Below, piece by piece: positions 16,251 to 24,262 of a DNA stretch of 38,068 nt. This DNA is from Dechloromonas sp. (GTDB taxonomy: Bacteria > Pseudomonadota > Gammaproteobacteria > Burkholderiales > Rhodocyclaceae): contig JAEUOD010000020.1 of assembly GCA_016791065.1 (NCBI GenBank), forward strand, positions 1 through 38,068, read 5' to 3'. The notes beneath the pieces are model-generated. The model was given only the letters and a program-made list of their open reading frames with translations, was not told the DNA's origin and ran no database searches. Within the stretch, counting starts at the first letter, position 1. Each line of letters opens with the position of its first letter. Position numbers and translations under genes: made by a program.

Positions 16251-16487
16251 TTATTTCTTTCGACCAAGTGCGGTTATGGCCTTGGCACAGAAAAATGCAA
16301 CCATTGATGCTGCAAGAATCATCAGTAGTGCGACTGTGCCAGTTGCCAAGCAGTCGGTGATTCCCGATTCGTCGTCCAACATCCATTGGGCAGAAGTAAT
16401 TCCAAGTACAGGATGAATTGCATCGCGCACAAGATTCTTTCCCAGCTTATCGAGAAACTGTGCCAACTGGCTTGGAGTCAGGTTCAT
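16251..16487 (-). CDS. Small predicted membrane protein
   Basis: 78 residues starting MNLTPSQLAQFLDKLGKNLV, with one strong transmembrane helix near the C-terminus (ATGTVALLMILAASMVAFFC) and a basic end (LGRKK). No family recognised. No convincing ribosome binding site precedes ATG 16487; a longer form from TTG 16517 is possible. It lies convergent to the CD-NTase-like gene and upstream of nothing obvious. Existence is uncertain because the evidence is mainly an open frame with protein-like composition. Confidence 0.4.
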   Translation of the reverse strand: MNLTPSQLAQFLDKLGKNLVRDAIHPVLGITSAQWMLDDESGITDCLATGTVALLMILAASMVAFFCAKAITALGRKK

Positions 16488-16587
16488 GTTTGATCGATAG
16501 GTTGCACTGCTAGCCAAACTACAGCCTTAGGCAAGGCATTTCTGAAAAATCATCTGCCAACGCCCCAGTGCCTTCAATCATCTGAGC

Positions 16588-17208
16588 TCAACGCTGAATG
16601 TCCGTAGCTGGCGGTTGGTTGCGGATCACCCAGGTTCGCAGAGTAGGGCGGCTGACCCCAACCAGTTTGGCTATGGCTGTCTGGTTGATTCCCATTTTTT
16701 GATAGCGCTCGATTTCAAAACGTTTTTCATCGAGCTTGTAGCTCTTGGCCAACGCCCCTTGCGGACGTCCAAGCTTTTTCCCAGAAGACTTGCGCTTGAC
16801 GAGCGCTTCCCGTGTCCGCATAGATATGAAATCGCGCTCGATCTCGGCAGCCAGCCCCAAGACTGTGGCAGTGATTTTGGACTGCATCGAATTGTCGAAC
16901 GTAAGTCCGTTCTTGACGATCACAACGGACACCTGCCGTTCAGAGGCGAACTTCAGAATTTCCAAAACCTGCAACGTGCTGCGAGCCAGGCGGCTAACTT
17001 CGGCTGCGAGCAGGACATCCCCTTTGACCATGCTGGACAGTAGATCACCGATCTTTCTGACATTCCAGGCAACACTACCGGACGCGGTATCTTCGACCAC
17101 CATGTCCGGCTCGATTCCGCGCTCCTGGCAGTACTGCTGTATGCCATGAAGTTGATTTTGTGTGTCCTGTGCGCTCGTCGAGACGCGCAGATAGATGTAA
17201 ATCGCCAT
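16588..17208 (-). CDS. Small serine recombinase (resolvase/invertase family)
   Basis: 206 residues. The catalytic serine is Ser10 in YIYLRVSTSAQDTQNQ, and the conserved arginine region EVSRLARSTLQVLE follows in the catalytic domain; the long E-helix (TATVLGLAAEIERDFISMRT) precedes basic linker GKKLGRPQGA and a C-terminal helix-turn-helix (INQTAIAKLVGVSRPTLRTWV). Complete by length for resolvases and invertases. The start is ATG 17208 with GAGG six bases upstream. It could resolve co-integrates or invert DNA; the repeat-rich region beyond its start may hold its recombination site. No transposase gene accompanies it. Confidence 0.9.
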   Translation of the reverse strand: MAIYIYLRVSTSAQDTQNQLHGIQQYCQERGIEPDMVVEDTASGSVAWNVRKIGDLLSSMVKGDVLLAAEVSRLARSTLQVLEILKFASERQVSVVIVKNGLTFDNSMQSKITATVLGLAAEIERDFISMRTREALVKRKSSGKKLGRPQGALAKSYKLDEKRFEIERYQKMGINQTAIAKLVGVSRPTLRTWVIRNQPPATDIQR

Positions 17209-17343
17209 TTCGGTCCTCGTGAAAAAGTTAAACCTTGTTTGCAATTCAATCTACCGATCTGTGAGAAGTTTTTCTGTTTTCTCTCTTCCCAACAACTGGC
17301 AATGGGAAACGGTGGTTATTTCTTGCCAGGAAAGAAATTCGGT

Positions 17344-18171
17344 GTCCGTTGCGGACGGAGTTTCACAGCCCTCACGCGGAGCCGCGCATGAGGTGAAATT
17401 GGATCAAGCAAATTGGCGAGGGTGTTTAGAAAGGTGAATCAGGGTGGCGACGGCAGGTTGCATTTCTGGAACCCAGCGTCAGCGGCGGCGCATCACAGCG
17501 CGGCACGCCCAAGTCCGGTAGCCCATCCGCTCGCAGCGGTTGAACCCATTGGTGTCGAATCACATTCGACGGGAGCACCCCAGAGGAATACCCCCAGGCG
17601 GATTTTTGCCCGCACCGGTCCTGTCCAGTCTGCGACCACTCGTCCGTAAAGGACTCGCTTCGCAGTCCGATCGTTATGCCCGATTAGGCAAGTTGGTCAT
17701 CCAAATGCTCAGACGACTCGATCGCTTTTGTGTAGAAATCGCTCCGGCCCGTAAGGGATTTTGCCTCCTGCCACCAGAGGCCTCGGTTGCGCTGTCCAGA
17801 TGGAAATACCGGCCTCTACCGGGAGTCCATGCCAGGGGTCCATTACGGACGCTCGCGCTGCTATTTCAGTATTGAAGTGTCGGCCAATGGGTGAAGCGCA
17901 AAGAGACAGGGATCACCCCGCTCCCGCAACGACATGCCGAAAGGCCCGAGAAATTTGCCATCCGCGATGGATGACGGTGATGTGAGTTGCCCCGCAACTC
18001 GTTAATGCCCACCTATACGGGGCGGATGTCTCGATAGGACATCGTTAGACCGTAGCCAAGTCTCGTTTACGGGGTTCCGGCGCGGCTCGCGTCGAAGTAG
18101 CAACGGCTTGTTGGTTTTACCTACACCCAACTCCAGGAGGCCGTCGTGATCCTGGGCGGTCCATCACGGAC
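17344..18171. repeat. Four dispersed GTCC-N5-GGAC inverted repeats
   Basis: GTCCGTTGCGGAC (17344), GTCCGTAAAGGAC (17642), GTCCATTACGGAC (17838) and GTCCATCACGGAC (18159). Eight fixed bases in each make four chance occurrences in 830 bases very unlikely. They could be protein-binding sites or tips of RNA hairpins. Confidence 0.6.
17959..18043. other. Cluster of short hairpins, possible structured RNA
   Basis: Three consecutive perfect stems occur: CATCC/GGATG (17959-17973), GAGTTGC-CCC-GCAACTC (17984-18000) and GATGTC/GACATC (18025-18043). Spacing is tight, as in a folded RNA or recombination site. No known RNA family was recognised. Confidence 0.3.
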
Positions 18172-18258
18172 ACATATCGAAGGCGATTCTCGCACAGCCT
18201 CCATGGTTCCTGTCAACATGACATGGGACTTCAAATTTCAATCAGGTGATTATCCTGT

Positions 18259-18331
18259 TCGAATTTTGACCCTCAAACCCAGTCCGGGAGCGGAAATCGA
18301 TCCCCGTCAGGTTTAAGTCGAATTTTGGCCC
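18259..18331. repeat. Direct repeats resembling multiple terminal repeats of an insertion sequence
   Basis: TCGAATTTTGACCC (18259-18272) and TCGAATTTTGGCCC (18318-18331) differ at one base. IS21-family elements carry several such short repeats near their ends, so this may be the edge of a lost or decayed element. No transposase reading frame is present. Confidence 0.35.
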
Positions 18332-18475
18332 GGTCTCGAGTTGACCATTTCCTTGAGGGGCAACCCCGCGCACACCCCTCAACGCAGTAGCCCCAATGGC
18401 AGCAATTAAGAATTTTCTGGGCACCGTTACTTTCCTGGACGGAAGAGGATGAGTACGGACCATCGGGACGGTATT

Positions 18476-18586
18476 GTCACCACTGTGGCACCGCCTTGTC
18501 GCCGGATTGTCTCCACCTTGCCGTACGAACTCATTATCGGTATGTTTGGCTCCACCCTGTCACCGCTGTGGCACCAACCTGTCACC
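18476..18586. repeat. Two related 28-base direct repeats
   Basis: Sequences at 18476-18503 and 18559-18586 agree at 23 of 28 positions, the best part being GTCACC-CTGTGGCACC with one variable base. They lie between the insertion-sequence-like repeats and the hipA end. Origin unknown. Confidence 0.5.
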
Positions 18587-18637
18587 AGCGCTCTCCCTGC
18601 AGCGGTGTTTTCTGATCTGTTCGTTTCCTACCCCGGA

Positions 18638-19897
18638 TCAAATCAGGAAGACAGAATCCATCCGTTGTATCTCTGGCCGTGGCATGCCGAGTGTGCTTGC
18701 TTCATTTCGCCAGGTAGCCACGACTGCGCGCACCTCATCGGCGATGGCCGCTGCCGCATCGGCGGTCAGACGGTAGAGCTCGACGGTCTTGAGGACGGCA
18801 TCCAGGCTAGGCCGGGCGCTCTGGCCATCGAGCGTCAAGGCATGTTCGCTCTTGGTAGGACTTGGATTCATGTCGAACGCCGGCGATAGGCGCCAACCCG
18901 ATGGCTCACGGATGAACCCGTGATTACGCAGATGATCGTCCCGATTGCCGACGAGCACGTTGAAGACAACCCGCCTGAAGAGCTGCGCCAGATCTTCTTC
19001 AATGTAGTCCTGGGTGCCGTTGTCCGAAATGAACTCGGCAAGATCGAGATATCCAGCGCCACTATCGCCGTCCTGATATTCCAGCAGGGTCATCGCCGAG
19101 GCATACATCCGCCTGCTGTCGCCATGTCGGTCAAAACGCTCGACGCAGAAAGTCCCATACTGACTTGCAAGGCGCATCAGTTGCGCCTTGGGGACCCGGA
19201 TTCCGGCCCTGTCGGCCAGGCGATGCACGAGGTACTCCCATGCGCCCACGTCGTAGCGATCATCCTGTGCCGGAAACTTGGCAATCCATAACTGCCCATC
19301 TTCTGCAGTGAAATTAGCCTTGGGGCGGGCACCACCGAGAGAAGAACCTGGCGCAATCAGCATCGCCAGCCATTTCTCGTATTCGGGCAAATTCTCGATC
19401 CCCGGCTCTTCGACCCGCTGGCTGATGTAGGCCAGTTCGGCGAGGCTCGTCACCGGCGGCGCTGCGTTGGGACTATTGTCGAGAAAAGGGCCGCCGGCCT
19501 GGCGAAAGCGCAGGGCGCCAACCCGAGTCAGGTCATGTACGCCGAGCAGAAAATCCATTTCCTGCAACCGGCGCATGGGCCGCTTCTCCCGCTCGGCGGC
19601 TGCTGCTTCGCGGCGCTCCATGAGCACGCGACCCCAGCGATCCGGCGCCGAATCCATGAAAATCCCGAACGCCGACGCCATGGCCGGCGGATGCTGCTCT
19701 CCGTTCCATAACTCCAGGCGCGGGTCCAGCATGAAGACTTGGCGACTGGCCAACCAGGCAGGCGCATATTCGAATGACGCCGGAAGGTCAGTCCGCACAT
19801 CATGTCGGTAAAGGGTACCAATCTGCTGCTGGACGCCCAGTTCTACAGCATCCAGGAATACCTCGAAAGCCTCCCGGGCCGCCTTAGCCTTGGCCAT
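18638..19897 (-). CDS. hipA: HipA-type serine/threonine kinase toxin
   Basis: 419 residues. The HipA N-terminal subdomain is followed by the kinase fold with the phosphate-binding-loop-like segment SSLGGARPKA (about 193-202), catalytic loop NVLVGNRDDHLRNHGF and metal-binding DMNPS in LSPAFDMNP. HipA kinases phosphorylate translation factors such as glutamyl-tRNA synthetase and induce dormancy until neutralised by HipB. Its start overlaps the HipB gene end by 14 bases, the usual order with antitoxin first. All key residues appear intact and the length is normal. The pair probably stabilises the island or gives persistence or defence; the exact target is unknown. Confidence 0.9.
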   Translation of the reverse strand: MAKAKAAREAFEVFLDAVELGVQQQIGTLYRHDVRTDLPASFEYAPAWLASRQVFMLDPRLELWNGEQHPPAMASAFGIFMDSAPDRWGRVLMERREAAAAEREKRPMRRLQEMDFLLGVHDLTRVGALRFRQAGGPFLDNSPNAAPPVTSLAELAYISQRVEEPGIENLPEYEKWLAMLIAPGSSLGGARPKANFTAEDGQLWIAKFPAQDDRYDVGAWEYLVHRLADRAGIRVPKAQLMRLASQYGTFCVERFDRHGDSRRMYASAMTLLEYQDGDSGAGYLDLAEFISDNGTQDYIEEDLAQLFRRVVFNVLVGNRDDHLRNHGFIREPSGWRLSPAFDMNPSPTKSEHALTLDGQSARPSLDAVLKTVELYRLTADAAAAIADEVRAVVATWRNEASTLGMPRPEIQRMDSVFLI

Positions 19898-20285
19898 CGA
19901 CCGGATCCTTCGTACCTTTCTTGCGCCTCACGGTGCCTACAGCCCCCCCAGTAGGCTCGGTTGCTTCATTCGAGACCGTACGCGGCCGGGGTTTTCTTTC
20001 CAGCAATTTCAAATCCTGTAGCTTGCGGCCCAGTTCATCATCACGGGCAACAGCATCCATATCCTTGTCCAGCCCGAGAACCCTCAACGCCCGCAGATAA
20101 GTGCCGAGAGCGATGGAGGGATCCCCCTTTTCAAGGCGATTGAGCGTGTCACGGGATATCCCGACCCGTTCAGCGAAGAGGATGGTGGTGAGGCCGCGAC
20201 GCAAGCGAGCAGCCTTCAAGCGCAGCCCGAACGCCTGCATTTGCTTCTCGATAGAAGGGAATGGACGCTGGAAAGTACGTGACAT
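19884..20285 (-). CDS. hipB: HipB-type XRE antitoxin
   Basis: 133 residues. An XRE helix-turn-helix domain (FGLRLKAARLRRGLTTILFAERVGISRDTLNRLEKGDPSIALGTYLRAL) occupies the first two thirds, followed by a basic, probably flexible tail (LLERKPRPRTVSNEA, RRKKGTK) longer than that of E. coli HipB. It represses the operon and blocks HipA. The start is ATG 20285, at the edge of an operator half-site, which makes autorepression likely; a further in-frame upstream ATG would place translation across the operator. It overlaps hipA by 14 bases. Confidence 0.85.
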   Translation of the reverse strand: MSRTFQRPFPSIEKQMQAFGLRLKAARLRRGLTTILFAERVGISRDTLNRLEKGDPSIALGTYLRALRVLGLDKDMDAVARDDELGRKLQDLKLLERKPRPRTVSNEATEPTGGAVGTVRRKKGTKDPVDGQG

Positions 20286-20426
20286 GTCCGATAGTCTCGA
20301 CAACTCAAAGGAAAGTGTCAATAGTATCGGACAAATTTATCCTTGGGCTGAATTGAGTGCAGGAAACACCCACTGACCATCCGATACTTCGATCAAATGG
20401 TTAGAAAATGTCCGAAGTATCGGACT
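20285..20426. promoter_or_regulatory. HipB operator array upstream of hipBA
   Basis: Several related half-sites cluster around the hipB start: TGTCCGATA (20285-20293), its inverse TATCGGACA (20325-20333), CCGATACTTCGA (20381-20392), and the near-palindrome GTCCGAAGTATCGGAC (20410-20425). The last two share CGAAGTATCGG in opposite orientation. E. coli HipB also binds several spaced inverted repeats. Confidence 0.65.
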
Positions 20427-20456
20427 TCCGTTAGCCCATCGAGAAATAAACACGTC

Positions 20457-20572
20457 CGAATGGCAGGCCAAGTCCATTTCTTCGTATCGCCCATTATTTT
20501 GAGCAGCACTTCCGACTCTCGCTTCCTACCGAGCATCGTCCGAAATCCCGGATACCCCATGTAGCTAGATTT
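20457..20572. repeat. Long imperfect direct repeat, copy A
   Basis: This non-coding stretch (start CGAATGGCAGGC, then TCCATTTCT, TTCCGACT, AAATCCCGGA) resembles 22621-22733 along its whole length, by eye about two thirds identical. The two copies flank the unknown two-gene operon. Lies upstream of hipBA. Confidence 0.6.
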
Positions 20573-20664
20573 GCCAACTCACCGGCAGTTCGTCGGTGCG
20601 GATTCAACCGGTGGATGCAACAGCAAACGGCCGGAATACACAACAATCCGGAAACTCCCGCCTG

Positions 20665-21258
20665 TCACTGAACCAGGCCGGACTTCGAATCAAACACCTT
20701 GTTGTATCGCTCCAAATCCGACTTCGGGTCGATCTTGTCACCTTGGGACTTGCGAAGTGCCTGTACCAGTTCAGTGCGCTCTTTCTCGTCGCGCAACTGC
20801 TGAGCCACTTTCAGCTTGAAATCTTCAGCCTCATCAATCCAGAAGTGAGTGAGGGCGAGGAGGTACAGGGCGAAAAAGAAGCCGGTAACCCAGCTCACAG
20901 CCACCAGATAGCCAAAGGTGGTGTCTGCCGTGACACCAACAGCGAACCCGAGCAGAAAGACAGCAATCAGGTAAAGAGAAGCCAGCCAGAACCGCAGTGT
21001 TCGCTTCCGAACAATGGTAACGAGATTGGCTCGCTGTATATCGGTTAACCCATCCATCCCGCACAGATCACGGAATTTAGAGATCGCGAGAGCAACCGGT
21101 GCTAGAGCCGCGCTGCATACCCAGGTCAATTTGCCGCTCCACTCCCCGATGGTCTTTCCGTCCAGCATTTCGACCAGCCAGATCGCCAGAAAGGCAAAGA
21201 TCGGTGCCAGGATCAGTGGCACCGAAATCTTGAAGTAGATCGACTTGTGAAACGCCAT
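20665..21258 (-). CDS. Unknown four-helix membrane protein, second gene of a two-gene operon
   Basis: 197 residues with four predicted transmembrane helices: about 6-30 (IYFKISVPLILAPIFAFLAI), 45-63 (WVCSAALAPVALAISKF), 92-116 (TLRFWLASLYLIAVFLLGFAV) and 125-148 (LVAVSWVTGFFFALYLLAL). A charged, probably coiled-coil C-terminal tail of about 50 residues (VAQQLRDEKERTELVQAL) would face the cytoplasm. The start is ATG 21258, one base after the stop of the upstream gene, so the pair is translationally coupled. No family recognised. A membrane effector working with the soluble partner in a defence module is a possibility from context only. Confidence 0.7.
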   Translation of the reverse strand: MAFHKSIYFKISVPLILAPIFAFLAIWLVEMLDGKTIGEWSGKLTWVCSAALAPVALAISKFRDLCGMDGLTDIQRANLVTIVRKRTLRFWLASLYLIAVFLLGFAVGVTADTTFGYLVAVSWVTGFFFALYLLALTHFWIDEAEDFKLKVAQQLRDEKERTELVQALRKSQGDKIDPKSDLERYNKVFDSKSGLVQ

Positions 21259-21259
21259 C

Positions 21260-22312
21260 TCATGCCGGGACTGCGCCAGCAGACGCAATCAGCGAGGCAT
21301 TCAACGGTACTTGCTCAGTCAGCGGCACCTTCTCATCCTTTAGGAAATCGCCTTCGGCCAATCCTAACAACCAGCTGTGCATTTCATCGAAAAGCTCAGG
21401 CATATCGACGTGGCCATTGTGGCAAGCGACGACAATCGGCTTTGAGAGCTTCAGGTCGTTACCTTTCAGCGTTCCCAGGCCAGGAACCTGTACCGAGATA
21501 TCATCGCCATCGACATTGCGCAGTGCCCGCGCGATGTCGTTGATAACCTTCTGCCCCTCTTGGGTGGTGGTGCGCTGGTAGGTCACCTCCAGGGAGACTT
21601 GGAGATTCCCGTCCAAAGCATCGTCCAACTTCAATCTCTCAAAATCTTTGATGCCGATAGCGGCCTTTAGGATGTCCACTGCCCGGCCGACCGGCGTAAG
21701 CCGCAGCTTTTTCTCCTTTTTGACCTCGGTTGGGCTGGGATGGGTTTCGGGAACCGTTTCGTGAGCCATGGCAGATACATAGCTGACCTTCTTGACCGGC
21801 CTGGACGCAAGCTGGTCGGTGGTCATCCTGGGTGGATGATCCACCAATTCGAGGCGATTGTGAGTACCCAGTACCCCGCAGGCGGACAGAAACCAGTTCA
21901 GGTACAGCTCCAGTTGCTTGCCCTTCAGGCCGCTGGACTGCATCAGGACGACGTGGTTACCCCTGATGCCAAAGTACAAGATGGAATCCAGGAACTCGGT
22001 CTGCTTCTTGTTAGGCAGCTCCGGCGGCGCCACCTGCGCAACCGGGAAAGCCGTCAGGTTACCGTCCACGGTCAGGAAGAGCTTGTTGGTACCGTGCTCA
22101 TAGGTGATTAGATTCCCGCAGAGCAGGCCCCGGTGGTTGGTCGTGTGGTTGATCAACCGGCAGTCCCCCGCCGCCGTCACTTTCTCGATCCGATTAGCTA
22201 CTAGGCCGTTGACCTTGAGGGCCGCCGACAGCAGATCCTCCAGCGTGCGGGAGGGGGTCAGGAATTGTGCCCTGCGATAGTGCAGCGTCTTCGGTTTGGT
22301 ATCGGTCGCCAT
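21260..22312 (-). CDS. Unknown soluble protein, first gene of a two-gene operon
   Basis: 350 residues, no signal peptide or membrane helix. The N-terminal half (KTLHYRRAQF, LFLTVDGNLTAFPVAQVAPPE, FLDSILYFGIRGNHVVLMQS) looks like a mixed alpha/beta domain; the middle has a charged linker (TEVKKEKKLRLTP) and the C-terminal half (LQVSLEVTYQRTTTQEGQKVINDIARAL) another alpha/beta domain. No catalytic motif was recognised. The start is ATG 22312 with AAGG eight bases upstream; longer frames lack a site. It is tightly coupled to the following four-helix membrane protein gene, and both lie between hipBA and the integrase inside a defence island. Function unknown. Confidence 0.7.
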   Translation of the reverse strand: MATDTKPKTLHYRRAQFLTPSRTLEDLLSAALKVNGLVANRIEKVTAAGDCRLINHTTNHRGLLCGNLITYEHGTNKLFLTVDGNLTAFPVAQVAPPELPNKKQTEFLDSILYFGIRGNHVVLMQSSGLKGKQLELYLNWFLSACGVLGTHNRLELVDHPPRMTTDQLASRPVKKVSYVSAMAHETVPETHPSPTEVKKEKKLRLTPVGRAVDILKAAIGIKDFERLKLDDALDGNLQVSLEVTYQRTTTQEGQKVINDIARALRNVDGDDISVQVPGLGTLKGNDLKLSKPIVVACHNGHVDMPELFDEMHSWLLGLAEGDFLKDEKVPLTEQVPLNASLIASAGAVPA

Positions 22313-22760
22313 TGTCAGCCTTGGTGTGAATGAGCTGGCGACAATGATACCTAGCATTACGCCGTCATCCCACATTGTGCCACCGCCAGCAATCGATCAC
22401 ATTGCTGCTGTAGTTCGGGAAGTGTTCCAACAGCCGCAAAGGCCGAACTACGACCTCATGCTAATGACAACAGACAACACATCGGTCATTCCAGCCGTAC
22501 CAATATCCCCAATCGGAGGTCGGCAAATCGTCAGATACCTACTATTGGGCCAGTAGCCATCCTTCAATCTGATCTATAAGCACAGTCGATTTGTGATGCC
22601 GAAGCCAAAACAACGTCATTCGCATGGCAGGCACGTCCATTTCTCCATCTACCCCCCCTTTTTTCGCTGCATTTCCGACTTCCGCTCCCTGCCGACAGTC
22701 GTCGAAAATCCCGGACAGATTGTGTAGTTATCTCAAAAATTCAACAGTGAGTTCGGCATC
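22313..22760. other. Gene-free stretch between the divergent unknown operon and xis
   Basis: No credible coding sequence. It must hold the promoters of the unknown operon (leftward) and of xis-int (rightward). Its right third contains copy B of the long direct repeat (22621-22733), including a run of seven C then six T at 22652-22664. Confidence 0.5.
22621..22733. repeat. Long imperfect direct repeat, copy B
   Basis: Counterpart of 20457-20572 (CGCATGGCAGGC, TCCATTTCT, TTCCGACT, AAATCCCGGA in the same order). Lies directly upstream of the excisionase gene, so it may hold a promoter or regulatory region shared by two island operons. Confidence 0.6.
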
Positions 22761-23021
22761 ATGAACAACAAACACACTGCTCAGGAACGGAAAGAAATGC
22801 CCCGCTGGATAAAACTCGAAAACTGGGCCCGCGCACAGTATGGTAACGATGCGCCTGACCCGAGGACATTACGCCGCTGGGCGAGAAATGGTCATTTGTA
22901 TCCGCCTGCCGAACAGCATGGGAAGTGCTGGTACGTGCGGCCCGATGCAAAATACACGACGGTGGATACGGGTTCCATCCTTGATCGAATGAAGGCGGTG
23001 TATGGCGCCAAGGCCGCGTAA
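22761..23021 (+). CDS. Excisionase (Xis)
   Basis: 86 residues. The winged-helix excisionase pattern is visible: PRWIKLENWARAQYGNDAPD, then RTLRRWARNGHLYPPAEQHG and WYVRPDAKY, like the lambda-type Xis fold that bends DNA at attR and directs integrase toward excision. It lies directly upstream of the integrase and overlaps it by 20 bases. The ribosome binding site is weak. Together they form the recombination module of the island. Confidence 0.8.
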   Translation: MNNKHTAQERKEMPRWIKLENWARAQYGNDAPDPRTLRRWARNGHLYPPAEQHGKCWYVRPDAKYTTVDTGSILDRMKAVYGAKAA

Positions 23022-24111
23022 CCGGAAAAATTCCGGTCTCCCGTTGAACGTCTATCCCAACAGGGGCGGGTACGTTTGGCGGCACCCCGTCACAGGAAAG
23101 CGCTACGGTCTCGGCAGCAATCGACAGAAGGCCTTCGCCGAGGCACATGAGGCGAACCTTGCTGTCCTGGATCTACTGGAGAAGCCTCGCCTGGTGCATC
23201 GCATCGTCGGCCAGCCTGAAACCTTGGGCGAATGGCTGGAGCAGTACAAGGAAGTCGTCGACAAGCGCTACGCTGACGACAAGATCGCAAAATCGACCCG
23301 CGACGATCGGAAGCAGAAATGCAACACCATTGCCGACAAGATCGGGAACACCCTGCTGAAGGAAGTCAGCACGCGGACCATCGCCGACTTCCTGAAGGCC
23401 TACGAAAACGAGGGCAAGGCCCGCATGGGTCAAGCGATGCGCTCCCTGCTGCTCGATGTCTTTCGCGAGGCGATCTCTGCCGGTTGGTGCGACCGCAACC
23501 CTGTCGAAGTCACCCGCACCGAGCGCGTGAAGACGAAGCGCGAGCGGCTTTCGCTCGGCCAATTCATGGCGATCTACGCCAAGGCCAAGGCCGAAAGTCC
23601 GGAGTGGATGGTGCATTGTCTGGAGCTTGCCATTCTCACGGCCCAGCGCCGTAGCGATTTGGCAAAGATGAAGTACACCGACATCAAGGACGGCTGTCTC
23701 AACGTCATCCAGCAGAAGAATAAGCGCACCGACGAAATCGGCCACAAGGTGGCGATCCCGATGGAACTTGCTATCGAGGGACTCAGCCTGCAAGCAACCA
23801 TCGCCAGGACGAAGAACGTGGTCAGCCGCTACCTGATCCACCACACCAAGCAGGCGGGGCGCGCCAAGATTGGCGGCAAGATACGCGACATGAGCCTAGC
23901 TCAGGAATTTTCCCGGCTGCGCGAATTGGTCGGAATCACCGGTGAGAACCCGCCGACCCTACACGAGGTCCGTTCGCTGTCGGCCCGACTCTATACCGAG
24001 AAATACGGGAAGGAATTTGCCAACGCCCTGCTTGGCCACAAGTCGGCAAAGATGACCGATCTCTACCTGGACGAAAGGGATGGATGGTTCCGGCCAAAGA
24101 TCGCCAACTGA
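23002..24111 (+). CDS. int: Tyrosine site-specific integrase of the island
   Basis: 369 residues of the lambda-Int type. An N-terminal arm-binding domain (LPLNVYPNRGGYVWRHPVTGKRYGLG) is followed by a core-binding SAM-like domain (about 75-170) and the catalytic domain with Arg in ILTAQRRSDLAKM, His321-x-x-Arg324 (LHEVRS), His346 (LLGHKS) and nucleophile Tyr355 (TDLYLDE). All catalytic residues are intact, so the enzyme should be active. The gene ends about 150 bases from the 3' end of hoxC and points toward it, as expected for an integrase beside its attachment site. A strong terminator follows. Confidence 0.95.
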   Translation: MAPRPRNRKNSGLPLNVYPNRGGYVWRHPVTGKRYGLGSNRQKAFAEAHEANLAVLDLLEKPRLVHRIVGQPETLGEWLEQYKEVVDKRYADDKIAKSTRDDRKQKCNTIADKIGNTLLKEVSTRTIADFLKAYENEGKARMGQAMRSLLLDVFREAISAGWCDRNPVEVTRTERVKTKRERLSLGQFMAIYAKAKAESPEWMVHCLELAILTAQRRSDLAKMKYTDIKDGCLNVIQQKNKRTDEIGHKVAIPMELAIEGLSLQATIARTKNVVSRYLIHHTKQAGRAKIGGKIRDMSLAQEFSRLRELVGITGENPPTLHEVRSLSARLYTEKYGKEFANALLGHKSAKMTDLYLDERDGWFRPKIAN

Positions 24112-24129
24112 CGAAATCAAGCAACTGAG

Positions 24130-24151
24130 AGCCCGGGCAACCGGGCTTTTT
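24130..24151 (+). terminator. Rho-independent terminator of int
   Basis: Stem AGCCCGG/CCGGGCT with a GCAA loop followed by TTTTT, 18 bases after the int stop. It prevents transcription from running into hoxC antisense. Confidence 0.9.
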
Positions 24152-24216
24152 CCTTGCTGAAATCGCCAACCAGATGGAGCCGAAACACGCAAACTGCATT
24201 TTTCTTTTGCTGCACG

Positions 24217-24236
24217 TTTGACGCAAATTTGACGCA
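24217..24236. repeat. Tandem TTTGACGCA repeats, possible integrase arm sites
   Basis: TTTGACGCA occurs at 24217-24225 and 24228-24236, spaced 11 bases, about 40 bases inside the attR core. Such paired direct repeats are typical of arm-type integrase or Xis sites. Confidence 0.5.
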
Positions 24237-24262
24237 CACCATCACAAATCAGCCGCTTACGA

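Larger units (their letters stand above)
17209..18637. other. 1.4-kb non-coding, repeat-rich stretch
   Basis: No open frame here has protein-like composition or a usable start. The stretch contains four GTCC-N5-GGAC near-palindromes, a run of small hairpins at 17959-18043 (CATCC/GGATG, GAGTTGC/GCAACTC, GATGTC/GACATC), two TCGAATTTTG-CCC repeats and two 28-base related repeats. It may combine a resolvase site, decayed insertion-sequence ends and structured RNA; which of these is right cannot be decided from sequence reading. Confidence 0.5.

Noticed and set aside
17413-17985. Several short open frames in the repeat-rich stretch
   Set aside because: Proline/arginine/serine-rich low-quality translations without starts preceded by ribosome binding sites; no mutually consistent coding frame.
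17673-18050. GTTATGC and GTTAGAC sequences resembling integron attC core sites
   Set aside because: They are not paired with complementary cores at attC spacing and no integron integrase is present.
20665-22312. Possible Kiwa system (four-helix KwaA plus KwaB)
   Set aside because: The size pattern is similar, but gene order is reversed and I see no KwaB-like sequence features, so the name would be a guess.
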